Shown: positions 45,302-54,273, counted from the stretch's first letter. The stretch: 64,000 bases of DNA from Streptomyces sp. DG2A-72 (GCF_030499575.1 NZ_JASTLC010000001.1:4178001-4242000); one strand, 5' to 3'. Notes: generated from the letters alone by a model not told the origin. Numbers and translations are program-made.

Positions 45302-46930
45302 ATGCGCAAGGGGGTCAAGGCCACCGTCATCGGTGGGGTGTTCGTCGTGATGGTGGGAGGGGCCGGGTACGGCGCCTTCAACCTCGTGTCCGCGCTGAAC
45401 GGTGACGGCGGGATCGGGGCGAGCGAGCCGGAGCCCGTGAGAACCGGGCCGCCGAGCGGCGACGAGGTCAAGGAGACGACGGGGAAGTTCTTCGCGGCCT
45501 GGGAGAAGGGGCAGGCGGCGACGGCCGCGGCGCTCACCAACAACGAGCTGGCGGCCGAGCCGCTGTTCACCGCCTACGGGCAGGACGCGCACATCACCGG
45601 CGTCAGTGTCACGCCCGGTGCGGGGACCGGCGCGACCGTGCCGTTCACGGTGAAGGCGACGGTGTCGTACGACGGGAAGTCCAAGCCGCTGACGTACAAG
45701 AGCACTCTCACCGTGGTGCGCGGGAAGACCACCGGCAAGGCGCTGGTCGACTGGAAGCCGTCCGTCGTCCACCCCGAACTGCAGCGGGACGACACCCTCG
45801 TCACCGGTGAAGCGGCGAGCCCGCCCATCGAGGCCGTGGACCGCGACGGGACCGTCCTGACCGAGGACAAGTTCCCGTCCCTCGGGCCGATCCTGGACGA
45901 GCTGCGCGACAAGTACGGCGAGCAGGCGGGCGGTACGCCCGGCGTCGAGCTGGCGATCCGGCACGCGTCCGCCGAGGCCGCCGACACCCCGCTGCTGACC
46001 CTCGCGGAAGGCAAGGCGGGCCGGCTGCCGACGACGCTCAGCGCGAGCGCGCAGGCGGCGGCCGAGCAGGCGGTGAAGGGCTACGACGAGTCGTCCGTGG
46101 TCGCCGTCAAGCCCAGCACCGGCGAGGTGCTCGCGGTGGCCAACAACCGTGAGGACGGCTTCAACGCGGCCTTCCTCGGACAGCTCGCGCCCGGCTCCAC
46201 GATGAAGATCATGAGCGCGGCCACGCTCATCGACAACGGGATCACCGACATGAACGGCCCGGCTCCCTGCCCGAACGACGCGACGTGGCAGAGCCAGAAG
46301 TTCCACAACATCAAGGGCATGGACCCGAACCCCGACGCGACCCTCTCCGACAGCTTCGCCCGCTCCTGCAACACGGCCTTCGTGAAGTACGCGGACGAGG
46401 TCGAGGTGGACTCCCTGACCAAGGAGGCCGAGGAGCGGTTCGGGATCGGAAAGGACAACTGGAAGACCGGCATCCCGTCCTTCGACGGCCGGGTCCCCGC
46501 GTCCGGCGGACCGGACACCGCGGCCAACATGATCGGCCAGGGCCAGGTCCAGATGAGCCCGCTGAACATGGCGTCGGTCACAGCGACCGCGATCACGGGC
46601 ACCTTCCGGCAGCCGGTGATCGTGCCGCAGAAGCTCGACGGCCGTGAACTGGCAAGCGCGCGCGGCCTGTCCGCGGACACCGTCGGCCAGCTGCGCGCCA
46701 TGATGAACCGCACCGCGACCAGCGGCACCGCGGCCGAGGCGATGTCCGGGCTGGCCGGGAGCATCGGTGCGAAGACCGGCTCCGCCGAGGTCGACGGGCA
46801 GAAGACGTCCAACAGCTGGTTCACCGGGTACCGCGACGACATCGCGGCGGCGGCGATGACCGAAGAGGGCGGGCACGGCGGCGACGCGGCCGGGCCGATT
46901 GTCGCAGCTGTGCTACGGACCGGCGGCTGA
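45302..46930 (+). CDS. Penicillin-binding transpeptidase with NTF2-like domain (copy A)
   Basis: The 542-residue product has an N-terminal membrane anchor (TVIGGVFVVMVGGAGYGAF). A MecA_N/NTF2-like domain follows at about residues 50-160 (FFAAWEKGQ, VPFTVKATVSYDGKSKPLTY), with a linker and then a class B-type transpeptidase. Active-site motifs are SxxK in PGSTMKI (about 300), SxN in SFARSCNTAF and KTG in GAKTGSAEV. It should cross-link peptidoglycan. It precedes a clear paralogue by 111 bp; SsgE follows. A role in sporulation septation or spore wall is inferred from that neighbour. Confidence 0.93.
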   Translation: MRKGVKATVIGGVFVVMVGGAGYGAFNLVSALNGDGGIGASEPEPVRTGPPSGDEVKETTGKFFAAWEKGQAATAAALTNNELAAEPLFTAYGQDAHITGVSVTPGAGTGATVPFTVKATVSYDGKSKPLTYKSTLTVVRGKTTGKALVDWKPSVVHPELQRDDTLVTGEAASPPIEAVDRDGTVLTEDKFPSLGPILDELRDKYGEQAGGTPGVELAIRHASAEAADTPLLTLAEGKAGRLPTTLSASAQAAAEQAVKGYDESSVVAVKPSTGEVLAVANNREDGFNAAFLGQLAPGSTMKIMSAATLIDNGITDMNGPAPCPNDATWQSQKFHNIKGMDPNPDATLSDSFARSCNTAFVKYADEVEVDSLTKEAEERFGIGKDNWKTGIPSFDGRVPASGGPDTAANMIGQGQVQMSPLNMASVTATAITGTFRQPVIVPQKLDGRELASARGLSADTVGQLRAMMNRTATSGTAAEAMSGLAGSIGAKTGSAEVDGQKTSNSWFTGYRDDIAAAAMTEEGGHGGDAAGPIVAAVLRTGG

Positions 46931-47041
46931 ACGGGCGGGGGAACTCACCCGGACAGGACGGGACTCTAGGGTGGTTGCCGTCGTTGATGAGGTGCATGAG
47001 GGCAACGGGGACCCTGGGGACTCGCGGAGGATTCGGAAGCT

Positions 47042-48721
47042 GTGGGAACGAGAAGGCGCGTCGCCGAGCGACGGAACACGAAGAAACCCGCCGTCATCGG
47101 CGCGACGATCGCCGTGGTCATCGCCGGCGCCGGAGTGGGCGTCTACGCGCTGTACGGCGCCGGGGCCGCGGCCGACGACCGTACGTCCCCGACGGCGGCG
47201 CGCGCCGAGAAGAAGACCGTCAAGACCGGCCCGCTGTCGGCGACCGAGGTCACCACGGCGGCCCGCACGTTCCTCACGTCCTGGCAGCAGGGCAAGGTGA
47301 CGACGGCGGCGGCCGCCACGAACGACGCCACGGCGGCCACCACCCTGCTCACCGGCTACACCAAGGACGCCCACATCAAGGACGTCACCCTCACCGCGGG
47401 CACCCGCACCGGCGACAAGGTGCCGTTCACCGTCAAGGCGACGGTGTCGTACAAGGGCACCAGCAAGCCGCTGACGTACGACAGTTCGCTCACCGTCGTC
47501 CGTGACACAAAGGACGGCAAGCCCTACGTCGACTGGCACTCCGCCGTCGTCCACCCGGACCTCGCGGACGGGGACACCCTGGTCACCGGCGCGTCCGGCA
47601 CCCCGCCGGTCAAGGCGCTGGACCGGGACGGCGGGGAGATCACGACCGCCAAGTACCCGTCGCTGGGCACGGTGCTGGACGGGCTGCGCGAGAAGTACGG
47701 CAAGACGGCGGGCGGCAAGGCGGGCATCGAACTGCGGGTGATCCGCGGCAAGGCGTCGAAGGCCAAGGAACTCTCCGACGAGACGGTCCTCGAACTCAGC
47801 AAGGGCACCCCGGGCACGGTCAAGACGACCCTGGACCCGGCCCTGCAGGCCGCCGCCGAGGCGCAGGTGGCCAAGAAGGCGAACTCATCGGTCGTGCTCA
47901 TGCGCCCGTCGACCGGCGAGATCCTCGCCGCCGCCAACGCCTCGCACGGCTTCAACACGGCCTTCCAGGGCTCACTCGCCCCCGGCTCCACGATGAAGGT
48001 CATCACCTCGTCGCTGCTGATCGAGAAGGGGCTCGCGTCGGAGGACAAGGCGCATCCGTGCCCGAAGTACTTCACGTACGGCGGCTGGAAGTTCCAGAAC
48101 GACGACAAGTTCCAGATCAAGGGCGGCACCTTCAAGGCGAGCTTCGCCCGCTCCTGCAACACGGCCTTCATCAGCCAGGCCCCCAAGCTGGACGACGACG
48201 ACCTCACCCAGCAGGCCCAGCAGGTCTTCGGCCTGTCCCTGGACAACTGGGCGATCGGTGTCCCCTCCATGGACGGCTCCGTGCCGGTCCAGTCGGACGC
48301 CCAGATGGCGGCCTCGCTGATCGGTCAGGGCGGCGTCCGCATGAACCCGCTCAACATGGCGTCGGTCTCGGCGACGGTCAAGACGGGCGTCTTCCACCAG
48401 CCCTACCTGGTCTCCCCGGACGTGGACAACCGCACCCTCGCCACCGCCTCCCGCACCATGTCCGCCTCCACCCTGTCCCAACTGCGCGACCTGATGGCCT
48501 ACACGGCGGCCTACGGCACGGCGGCGGAGGCGATGTCCGGCGTCACCGGCGACGTAGGCGCGAAAACCGGCTCCGCCGAGGTCGACGGCCAGAAGAAGCC
48601 CAACGGCTGGTTCACCGCCTACCGCAACGACCTCGCGGGAGCGGGCGTGGTCCAGTCGGGCGGGCATGGAGGAGATACGGCGGGGCCGATCGTGGCGGCG
48701 CTGCTGAAGATGGGGAGCTGA
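47042..48721 (+). CDS. Penicillin-binding transpeptidase with NTF2-like domain (copy B)
   Basis: The 559-residue paralogue of the preceding gene has the same plan: basic N-terminus, anchor (AVIGATIAVVIAGAGVGVYAL), NTF2-like domain, and a transpeptidase with PGSTMKV, SFARSCNTAF and GAKTGSAEV. GTG 47042 has GGAGG about 13 bases upstream. Both copies retain all three motifs, so both are probably active. A REP-like element begins two bases after its stop. Confidence 0.93.
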   Translation: MGTRRRVAERRNTKKPAVIGATIAVVIAGAGVGVYALYGAGAAADDRTSPTAARAEKKTVKTGPLSATEVTTAARTFLTSWQQGKVTTAAAATNDATAATTLLTGYTKDAHIKDVTLTAGTRTGDKVPFTVKATVSYKGTSKPLTYDSSLTVVRDTKDGKPYVDWHSAVVHPDLADGDTLVTGASGTPPVKALDRDGGEITTAKYPSLGTVLDGLREKYGKTAGGKAGIELRVIRGKASKAKELSDETVLELSKGTPGTVKTTLDPALQAAAEAQVAKKANSSVVLMRPSTGEILAAANASHGFNTAFQGSLAPGSTMKVITSSLLIEKGLASEDKAHPCPKYFTYGGWKFQNDDKFQIKGGTFKASFARSCNTAFISQAPKLDDDDLTQQAQQVFGLSLDNWAIGVPSMDGSVPVQSDAQMAASLIGQGGVRMNPLNMASVSATVKTGVFHQPYLVSPDVDNRTLATASRTMSASTLSQLRDLMAYTAAYGTAAEAMSGVTGDVGAKTGSAEVDGQKKPNGWFTAYRNDLAGAGVVQSGGHGGDTAGPIVAALLKMGS

Positions 48722-48722
48722 A

Positions 48723-48783
48723 GCGCCCCGTAAGGGGCGCGGGGAACTGCGCGACCAACCACAACGAACCCGCAGACGCCACA
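48723..48783 (-). repeat. REP-like intergenic element, copy 2, directly after the second PBP
   Basis: GCGCCCCGTAAGGGGCGC forms a hairpin at 48723-48740, and the sequence then continues as the reverse complement of the element at 13018 (AACTGCGCGACCA core). It starts immediately after the PBP stop and lies in the 81-bp gap to the convergent ssgE gene. It is a likely bidirectional terminator. Confidence 0.7.
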
Positions 48784-48802
48784 CGGCCTCCCGCGGCACC
48801 GC

Positions 48803-49150
48803 CTAGTGCGCAACCGGCGCCGCCAGGTACGTCCGCCGCAGGAACCGCATCAACGCTTTCGTCTCGAACTGCACCACCGACACCCCCTGCGCCGAGTGAA
48901 ACTCGACAACCGCCTGCACCCGCCCGCACGGCCACACCCGCACATCCCCCGTGCCGGCCGGCGCCCGCAGCCCCTGTTCCAGCAGCGCCCGCGAGAACGT
49001 CCACTCGTGCGACGCCCCCGGCAGGCCGACCCGTACCGAACGCGGGTCGGCCTCGGGGTCGTAACGCAGGACGACAGGAATCGTTTCGCTGTCCTCGATG
49101 GGCGCGTCCGTGACGATGTGGGCTCGTGCGTACTGTTCGACTGCAGACAT
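48803..49150 (-). CDS. ssgE: SsgA-like sporulation/cell-division protein (SsgE type)
   Basis: The 115-residue product shows the SALP fold: IPVVLRYDPEADPRSVRVGL, EWTFSRALLEQGL, DVRVWPCGR and VSVVQFETKALMRFL. SALPs occur only in morphologically complex actinomycetes and guide septation and cell-wall remodelling. The position beside the PBP genes matches ssgE of S. coelicolor, linked to spore separation. Assignment to E rather than another SALP rests mainly on that synteny. Confidence 0.9.
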   Translation of the reverse strand: MSAVEQYARAHIVTDAPIEDSETIPVVLRYDPEADPRSVRVGLPGASHEWTFSRALLEQGLRAPAGTGDVRVWPCGRVQAVVEFHSAQGVSVVQFETKALMRFLRRTYLAAPVAH

Positions 49151-49281
49151 CGGACGGCCCCTTACGCTGCGTTACCCAAGTAAAATATGTGCATCCACTT
49201 CCCCTCTAATGTCCCATATTTCGCGGATTACGCCCGCTGACGTCGCACATCTCACGTAGCCGATGTACGAGCCACTCGCTC

Positions 49282-49312
49282 TTGCAAGAGGTTCGCAACA
49301 AGCCACTATCAT
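49282..49312 (+). promoter_or_regulatory. Nur-box-like sequence and promoter upstream of the metal ECF transporter
   Basis: TTGCAA (49282-49287), five bases, then TCGCAA (49293-49298) fits the reported Nur consensus tTGCaa-N5-ttGCAA with one mismatch. TATCAT (49307-49312) is a possible -10. The GTG start at 49319 is only seven bases further, so the message may be leaderless. No cobalamin-riboswitch core can be found in the 168-bp interval. Confidence 0.55.
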
Positions 49313-49318
49313 CGAACG

Positions 49319-50374
49319 GTGCATGTACCTGACGGATTCATAGACGCCCCCACCTCCGCCGTGACCGGCGTCGTCGCCGCGGCAGCGGTGGCGGTGAGCC
49401 TGCGCGGCGCGCGCCGGGAACTCGACGAGCGCACCGCCCCGTTGGCCGGTCTGGTCGCCGCGTTCATCTTCGCCGTGCAGATGCTGAACTTCCCCGTCGC
49501 GGCGGGGACCAGCGGTCATCTCCTCGGCGGCGCGCTCGCCGCGATCCTCGTCGGTCCCTACACCGGCGTCCTGTGCGTCTCCGTCGTCCTGCTGATGCAG
49601 GGCATCCTCTTCGCCGACGGCGGCCTGACAGCGCTCGGCGTGAACATCACCGACATGGCGATCGTCACGACGGTCGTCGCCTACGGCGTCTTCCGCGGCC
49701 TGGTGAAGCTCCTGCCGCGCACCCGCCGCTCCGTGACCGCCGCCTCCTTCGTCGCCGCCCTCCTCTCGGTCCCGGCCTCGGCGCTCGCCTTCACGCTCCT
49801 GTACGCGATCGGCGGCACCACCGACGTCTCCCTCGGCAAGGTCGCCACCGCCATGGTCGGTGTGCACGTCCTGATCGGCATCGGCGAGGCCGCGATCACC
49901 GCCCTTACGGTGGGCGCCGTGATCGCCGTACGCCCGGATCTCGTGTACGGCGCGCGCGACCTGCGCCAGCGCCTCCAGCTGCGGGTGAACGGCGAACTCG
50001 TCGACGCGCCCGCCCCCGAGGTCGCCGTGGCCGCCCGCACCTCCCACCGCAAGGTGTGGATCGGCGGCCTCATCACCTCCCTCGTGCTCGCCGGTTTCGT
50101 CAGCTTCTACGCGTCCGCCGACCCGGACGGCCTGGAGAAGGTCGCCGCCGACAAGGGCATGGACCAGAAGGTCGAGGAGCACGACACCGCTGACTCGCCG
50201 CTCGCCGACTACGGCGTCAAGGACGTCGAGAACGCCCGCCTGTCCGGGGGGCTGGCGGGCGTGATCGGCGTGGGCGTGACGGTGGTCGCCGGCACCGGCA
50301 TCTTCTGGGCGGTGCGCAGGCGTCGTACCAGCGAAGACGCTGCCTCTCCTGGTCCCGTCAGTACGAGCGTCTGA
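49319..50374 (+). CDS. ECF transporter substrate-binding subunit, CbiM/NikM fused to a PDGLE (CbiN/NikN-like) domain
   Basis: The 351-residue product starts HVPDGF right after the initiator, the metal-binding N-terminus of NikM/CbiM proteins. About six spans follow, with the family segments FAVQMLNFPVAAGTSGHLLGG and LFADGGLTALGVNI. A C-terminal PDGLE domain (SADPDGLEKVA, about residue 270) and a final span form the N component in the same chain. It moves Ni2+ or Co2+ with the Q and O subunits. The Nur-like box and absence of a B12 riboswitch favour nickel. That choice is inference. Confidence 0.9.
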   Translation: MHVPDGFIDAPTSAVTGVVAAAAVAVSLRGARRELDERTAPLAGLVAAFIFAVQMLNFPVAAGTSGHLLGGALAAILVGPYTGVLCVSVVLLMQGILFADGGLTALGVNITDMAIVTTVVAYGVFRGLVKLLPRTRRSVTAASFVAALLSVPASALAFTLLYAIGGTTDVSLGKVATAMVGVHVLIGIGEAAITALTVGAVIAVRPDLVYGARDLRQRLQLRVNGELVDAPAPEVAVAARTSHRKVWIGGLITSLVLAGFVSFYASADPDGLEKVAADKGMDQKVEEHDTADSPLADYGVKDVENARLSGGLAGVIGVGVTVVAGTGIFWAVRRRRTSEDAASPGPVSTSV

Positions 50375-50375
50375 C

Positions 50376-51137
50376 ATGGGAGCGGGGCACGCGCACCGGC
50401 TCTACCGGCACGGGCACTCGCCCGTGCACGCCCTGCCGCCGCACACCAAGCTCGCGGCGGTGTTCGCCTTCGTGGTCGTCGTGGTGTCGACGCCGCGGGA
50501 GGCGATGTGGGCGTTCGGGCTGTACGCCGTCCTGCTCGCGACGGTCGCGTGCGTCGCGCGCGTGCCCGCCGGGTTTCTGCTGAAGCGGCTGCTGATCGAG
50601 GTGCCGTTCGTCGCGTTCGCGGTGCTGCTGCCGTTCGTGGCGGAGGGCGAGCGGGTCGACGTACTCGGGCTCTCGCTGAGCGTCAACGGGCTGTGGGGCG
50701 CGTGGAACGTGCTCGCCAAGGGCACCCTGGGTGTCGCCTCCTCCGTACTGCTCGCCTCCACCACCGAACTGCGCGAACTGCTGCTGGGGTTGCAGCGGCT
50801 CAAACTGCCGCCACTGCTCGTGCAGATCGCGTCCTTCATGATCCGGTACGGCGATGTCATCGCCGACGAGATGCGGCGGATGCGGATCGCCCGGGAGTCG
50901 CGGGGCTTCGAGGCGCGCGGGGTCAGGCACTGGGGCGTGCTGGCCAAGAGCGCGGGCGCGTTGTTCATCCGCTCCTACGAACGCGGTGAGCGGGTGCATC
51001 TCGCCATGGTGAGCCGTGGGTATGCCGGTTCGATGCCGGTGATCGACGAGGTGACCGCGTCCCGGGCGCAGTGGTCGTACGCTCTCGCCCTGCCCGCCGC
51101 CGCCCTTGTCGTCTGCGTGTTGGGATGGGCCCTGTGA
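50376..51137 (+). CDS. ECF transporter transmembrane (T) subunit, CbiQ/NikQ
   Basis: The 253-residue membrane protein has the CbiQ pattern: LPPHTKLAAVFAFVVVVV near the N-terminus, several spans, then the coupling-helix motifs ARESRGFEARG and AMVSRGYAG (A-R-G/S-R-G repeats) that contact the ATPase. ATG 50376 follows the M-subunit stop by one base. Its stop overlaps the ATPase start by 4 bp. Confidence 0.93.
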   Translation: MGAGHAHRLYRHGHSPVHALPPHTKLAAVFAFVVVVVSTPREAMWAFGLYAVLLATVACVARVPAGFLLKRLLIEVPFVAFAVLLPFVAEGERVDVLGLSLSVNGLWGAWNVLAKGTLGVASSVLLASTTELRELLLGLQRLKLPPLLVQIASFMIRYGDVIADEMRRMRIARESRGFEARGVRHWGVLAKSAGALFIRSYERGERVHLAMVSRGYAGSMPVIDEVTASRAQWSYALALPAAALVVCVLGWAL

Positions 51138-51895
51138 GTACTGCTTCCCTGGAGGTCTCCGGCCTCGCCTTCGCCTACCCCGACGGCCACCAGGCCCTGT
51201 TCGGCGTGGACTTCTCCATCGCGCGCGGCGAGCGGGTCGCGCTGCTCGGGCCGAACGGCGCCGGCAAGACGACGCTCGTCCTGCACCTCAACGGCATCCT
51301 GACCGGCGGTACCGGCACCGTGCACGTCGCCGGGCTGCCCGTCGGCAAGCAGCACATGGCCGAGATCCGGCGGCGGGTCGGCATCGTCTTCCAGGATCCG
51401 GACGACCAGCTCTTCATGCCGACCGTGCGGGAGGACGTGGCGTTCGGGCCCGCGGCGGCCGGGCTGAAGGGGGCCGAGCTGGAGGCGCGCGTCGACCATG
51501 CGCTGGAGCTGGTCGGCATGGCGGAGTTCAAGGAACGGCCGCCGCACCACCTCTCCTTCGGCCAGCGTCGCCGGGTCGCCGTCGCGACGGTGCTCGCGAT
51601 GGAACCGGAGATCCTCGTCCTCGACGAGCCCTCCTCCAACCTCGACCCCGCCTCCCGCCGCGAACTGGCCGACATCCTGCGCTCGTTGGACGTGACCCTG
51701 CTCATGGTCACGCACGACCTGCCGTACGCCCTGGAGCTGTGCGCCCGCTCGCTGATCCTGAGTGAGGGCGTGATCGCCGCGGACGGCAAGACGGGCGAGC
51801 TGCTCGCGGACGAGGAGCTGATGCGGGCGCACCGCCTGGAGCTGCCGTTCGGCTTCGACCCGCGGTCGGTGGCCACGGCGCCCGAAGGGCCGTGA
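51134..51895 (+). CDS. ECF transporter ATPase, CbiO/NikO
   Basis: The 253-residue ABC ATPase has Walker A LGPNGAGKTTL (about residue 38), the Q-loop FQDPDDQLFMPTV typical of the CbiO group, signature LSFGQRRRVAVATVLA (Phe for the usual Gly in LSGGQ), Walker B ILVLDEPSSNLD and the H-loop MVTHDL. The GTG start overlaps the T-subunit stop. It powers the M-N/Q complex. Confidence 0.94.
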   Translation: MSTASLEVSGLAFAYPDGHQALFGVDFSIARGERVALLGPNGAGKTTLVLHLNGILTGGTGTVHVAGLPVGKQHMAEIRRRVGIVFQDPDDQLFMPTVREDVAFGPAAAGLKGAELEARVDHALELVGMAEFKERPPHHLSFGQRRRVAVATVLAMEPEILVLDEPSSNLDPASRRELADILRSLDVTLLMVTHDLPYALELCARSLILSEGVIAADGKTGELLADEELMRAHRLELPFGFDPRSVATAPEGP

Positions 51896-51941
51896 CGCGT
51901 TTCCGTGACGGCCGTCCTCGGGCGTCCGTGACAATGGACGC

Positions 51942-52403
51942 GTGACGAACCAAGAGGATGCCGGATCGCTGCTGCTGGACGAGCAGCTGTGCTTCGCGCT
52001 GTACGCCGCCCAGCGCGCGGTGACGGCCATGTACCGTCCGCTCCTCGACGAGCTGGGGCTCACCTACCCGCAGTACCTGGTGCTGCTGGTGCTGTGGGAG
52101 CGCGGCGAGAGCACGGTGAAGGAGCTGGCGGCGGCGCTGCGGCTCGACTACGGCACGCTGTCGCCGTTGCTCAAGCGGCTGGAGAGCGCGGGCGTGGTGC
52201 GCCGGGAGCGCGCGGCACACGACGAGCGCTCGGTGGTCATCGCGTGCACGGGGCGCGGAGAGGAACTCCGGGAACGCGCGGTGCGCATACCCGGCGCGCT
52301 CCTCACCGCCACCCAGCTCGCCGGCGCGGATGCCACCCGGCTCCGCGCGGAGTTGTGGCAGCTCGCACAACGGGCGCAGGCCGCGGCCGAGCGCTCCCGC
52401 TGA
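51942..52403 (+). CDS. ohrR: MarR-family organic peroxide sensor OhrR
   Basis: The 153-residue winged-helix protein has the reactive Cys of OhrR near the N-terminus (DEQLCFALYAAQRAV). Then come YRPLLDELGLTYPQYLVLLVLWE, the recognition helix LDYGTLSPLLKRLESAG and the wing RERAAHDERSVV. The Cys is oxidised by organic hydroperoxides, releasing DNA. It lies 129 bp upstream of ohr on the same strand. GTGCGCGATGCAC in that gap (about 52467-52479) is a weak inverted repeat that might be its operator. Confidence 0.93.
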   Translation: MTNQEDAGSLLLDEQLCFALYAAQRAVTAMYRPLLDELGLTYPQYLVLLVLWERGESTVKELAAALRLDYGTLSPLLKRLESAGVVRRERAAHDERSVVIACTGRGEELRERAVRIPGALLTATQLAGADATRLRAELWQLAQRAQAAAERSR

Positions 52404-52532
52404 GCTCCGGTTGCCGCGGGTTTCCTCCCCCTCCTGCCCACACCCGCCGTTACCGGCAAGTACCTTGTGCGCGATGCACTTGCACACTCCTGTGTTGCCT
52501 GCTGCCCCGTCCCATCAGGGGGAGGTCCTGCC

Positions 52533-53003
52533 ATGATCGACGGCACCGAAGCCGACATCCGTCCCGACAGCCGTACCGACACACGCCCCACGAAGATCGT
52601 GTACGTCGCCGAGGCCACCGCCCACGGCGGCCGGGACGGCTATGTCACCAGCCAGGACGGCCAGATCGAGCTGAAGGTCGCGATGCCGCCCGAGCTGAGC
52701 GGCGACGGCAACGGCACCAACCCGGAGCAGCTGTTCGCGGCCGGCTACAGCTCCTGCTTCCACAACGCGCTGGTCCTCGTCGGCCGCCGCGAGGGCTACG
52801 ACCTGACCGGCTCGACGGTCGCCGCCAAGGTCGGCCTCGGCCCCAACAGACGGCGTGGTTACGGTCTCGCGGTCGCCCTCAGCGTCTCGCTCCCGGTCCT
52901 CGACGCGGACATCGCGGCGAAGCTGGTGGACGCCGCCCACGAGGTGTGCCCGTACTCCAACGCGACCCGCGGGAACATCGACGTGACGATCCTGCTTGGC
53001 TGA
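52533..53003 (+). CDS. ohr: Organic hydroperoxide resistance protein Ohr
   Basis: Ohr is a thiol peroxidase for lipid and organic hydroperoxides. The 156-residue OsmC-fold protein has both catalytic cysteines, in AAGYSSCFHNAL (about residue 77) and AHEVCPYSNATRGN (about 140). TNPEQLFAAG is the family signature before the first Cys. ATG 52533 follows GGGGGAGG. The first 15 residues are an extra N-terminal segment. It is regulated, by inference, by the adjacent OhrR. Confidence 0.94.
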   Translation: MIDGTEADIRPDSRTDTRPTKIVYVAEATAHGGRDGYVTSQDGQIELKVAMPPELSGDGNGTNPEQLFAAGYSSCFHNALVLVGRREGYDLTGSTVAAKVGLGPNRRRGYGLAVALSVSLPVLDADIAAKLVDAAHEVCPYSNATRGNIDVTILLG

Positions 53004-53057
53004 GGTGAGGGGGAGACCCCGGAGCGAGACGAACCCGGCGAGACGAGGAGTACGCAC

Positions 53058-54233
53058 GTGGACGTGAACGGCACTGTCGCCGAAGGCTTCGAGCCGGTCA
53101 GGGACGCGTTCGCAGCGAACTTCGAGGCGCTCGGCGACCGGGGTGCGGCGGTCGCCGTGTACCGGGACGGGCGCAGGGTCGTCGACCTGTGGGCCGGTAC
53201 CAGGGACATCGACGGCACCGAGCCCTGGCTGCGCGGCACCGCGCAGATCGTGCGCTCGGCGACCAAGGGCGTCGCCACCGCCGTACCGCTGCTGCTGCAC
53301 CAGCGCGGACTGCTCGACCTGGACGCGCCGGTGGGCGAGTACTGGCCGGAGTTCAAGGCGCGCGGCAAGGAGCGGGTACTGGTCAGGCACATCCTGAACC
53401 ACCGGTCCGGCCTGCCGGTCCTCGACCGCCCGCTCACACCCGAGGAGGCCCTGGACCCGGCACGGGGCGCCACGGCGGTCGCCGCACAGGCCCCGGTCTG
53501 GGAGCCCGGCACCGACCACGGCTACCACGCGCTGACCTACGGCTGGATGCTCGACGGACTCGTCCGGCGCGTGACGGGCCTGTGGGCCGGCGAATGGATC
53601 GCCGCGGAGATCGCCGGACCGCTGGGCGCGGACCTGTGGCTGGGCCTGCCGGAAGCCGAGGAAGCAGCCGGCCGGACGGGCCGGGTGGGCCGTATCGAGA
53701 CCCCCGAACCCGCCACCGGGGCAGGCCCGCGCGTCCGCCCGAAGCGTGCGGTGACCGAGGCGTACGACGACCCGGCCTCCCTCACCCGCCGCGCCTTCGC
53801 CGCAGTCACCCCCTTCCCCGACCAGAACGACCCTGCGTACCGCGCAGCCGCCCTGCCCGCGACCAACGGCATCGCGACCGCCGACGGACTGGCCCGCTTC
53901 TACGCGGCGCTGATCGGCGAGGTCGACGGCGCTGCACGGCTGTTCACGCCTCAGACGCTCAAGTCGGCCCGCGCCGAGGAGTCGGCGGGCCCCGACCGCG
54001 TCCTGGTGGTCAGCACCCGCTTCGGCCTCGGCTACATGCTGCACGGCAGCGCGTCACCACTCCTCGGCCCGGGTTCCTTCGGCCACCCGGGCCGGGGCGG
54101 CTCCCTGGGCTTCGCCGACCCGGAGACCGGCATCGCCCTCGGCTATGTGACGAACGGCTTCCGCAAGACCGTGACGGCGGATCCGCGGGCACAGGCGCTG
54201 GTACGGGCGGTGCGGCGGGCGACGGCTGCATAG
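53058..54233 (+). CDS. Serine hydrolase of the beta-lactamase (class C)/esterase family
   Basis: The 391-residue cytoplasmic-looking protein has the SxxK nucleophile in RSATKGVATA (about residue 68), ILNHRSGLPV, a Tyr in DHGYHALTYGWMLDG, and a C-terminal HPGRGGSLGF in place of KTG. It resembles EstB-type carboxylesterases and D-Ala-D-Ala peptidase-like hydrolases. There is no signal peptide. GTG 53058 follows GAGGAG by about seven bases. The substrate is unknown. Confidence 0.88.
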   Translation: MDVNGTVAEGFEPVRDAFAANFEALGDRGAAVAVYRDGRRVVDLWAGTRDIDGTEPWLRGTAQIVRSATKGVATAVPLLLHQRGLLDLDAPVGEYWPEFKARGKERVLVRHILNHRSGLPVLDRPLTPEEALDPARGATAVAAQAPVWEPGTDHGYHALTYGWMLDGLVRRVTGLWAGEWIAAEIAGPLGADLWLGLPEAEEAAGRTGRVGRIETPEPATGAGPRVRPKRAVTEAYDDPASLTRRAFAAVTPFPDQNDPAYRAAALPATNGIATADGLARFYAALIGEVDGAARLFTPQTLKSARAEESAGPDRVLVVSTRFGLGYMLHGSASPLLGPGSFGHPGRGGSLGFADPETGIALGYVTNGFRKTVTADPRAQALVRAVRRATAA

Positions 54234-54236
54234 CCC

Positions 54237-54273
54237 TCAACGGGAGGACAGCGATTCAACGGGAGGACAGCGA
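54237..54273. repeat. Tandem duplication at the stop codon of the Tat-exported small protein
   Basis: TCAACGGGAGGACAGCGA occurs at 54237-54254 and again at 54256-54273, a 19-bp period. The TCA at 54256-54258 is the stop of the minus-strand gene; the other copy lies just beyond it. Confidence 0.75.

Noticed and set aside
49151..49318. Cobalamin riboswitch upstream of the ECF transporter
   Set aside because: The interval is short and lacks the conserved B12-box core. Only isolated GCCACT strings occur.
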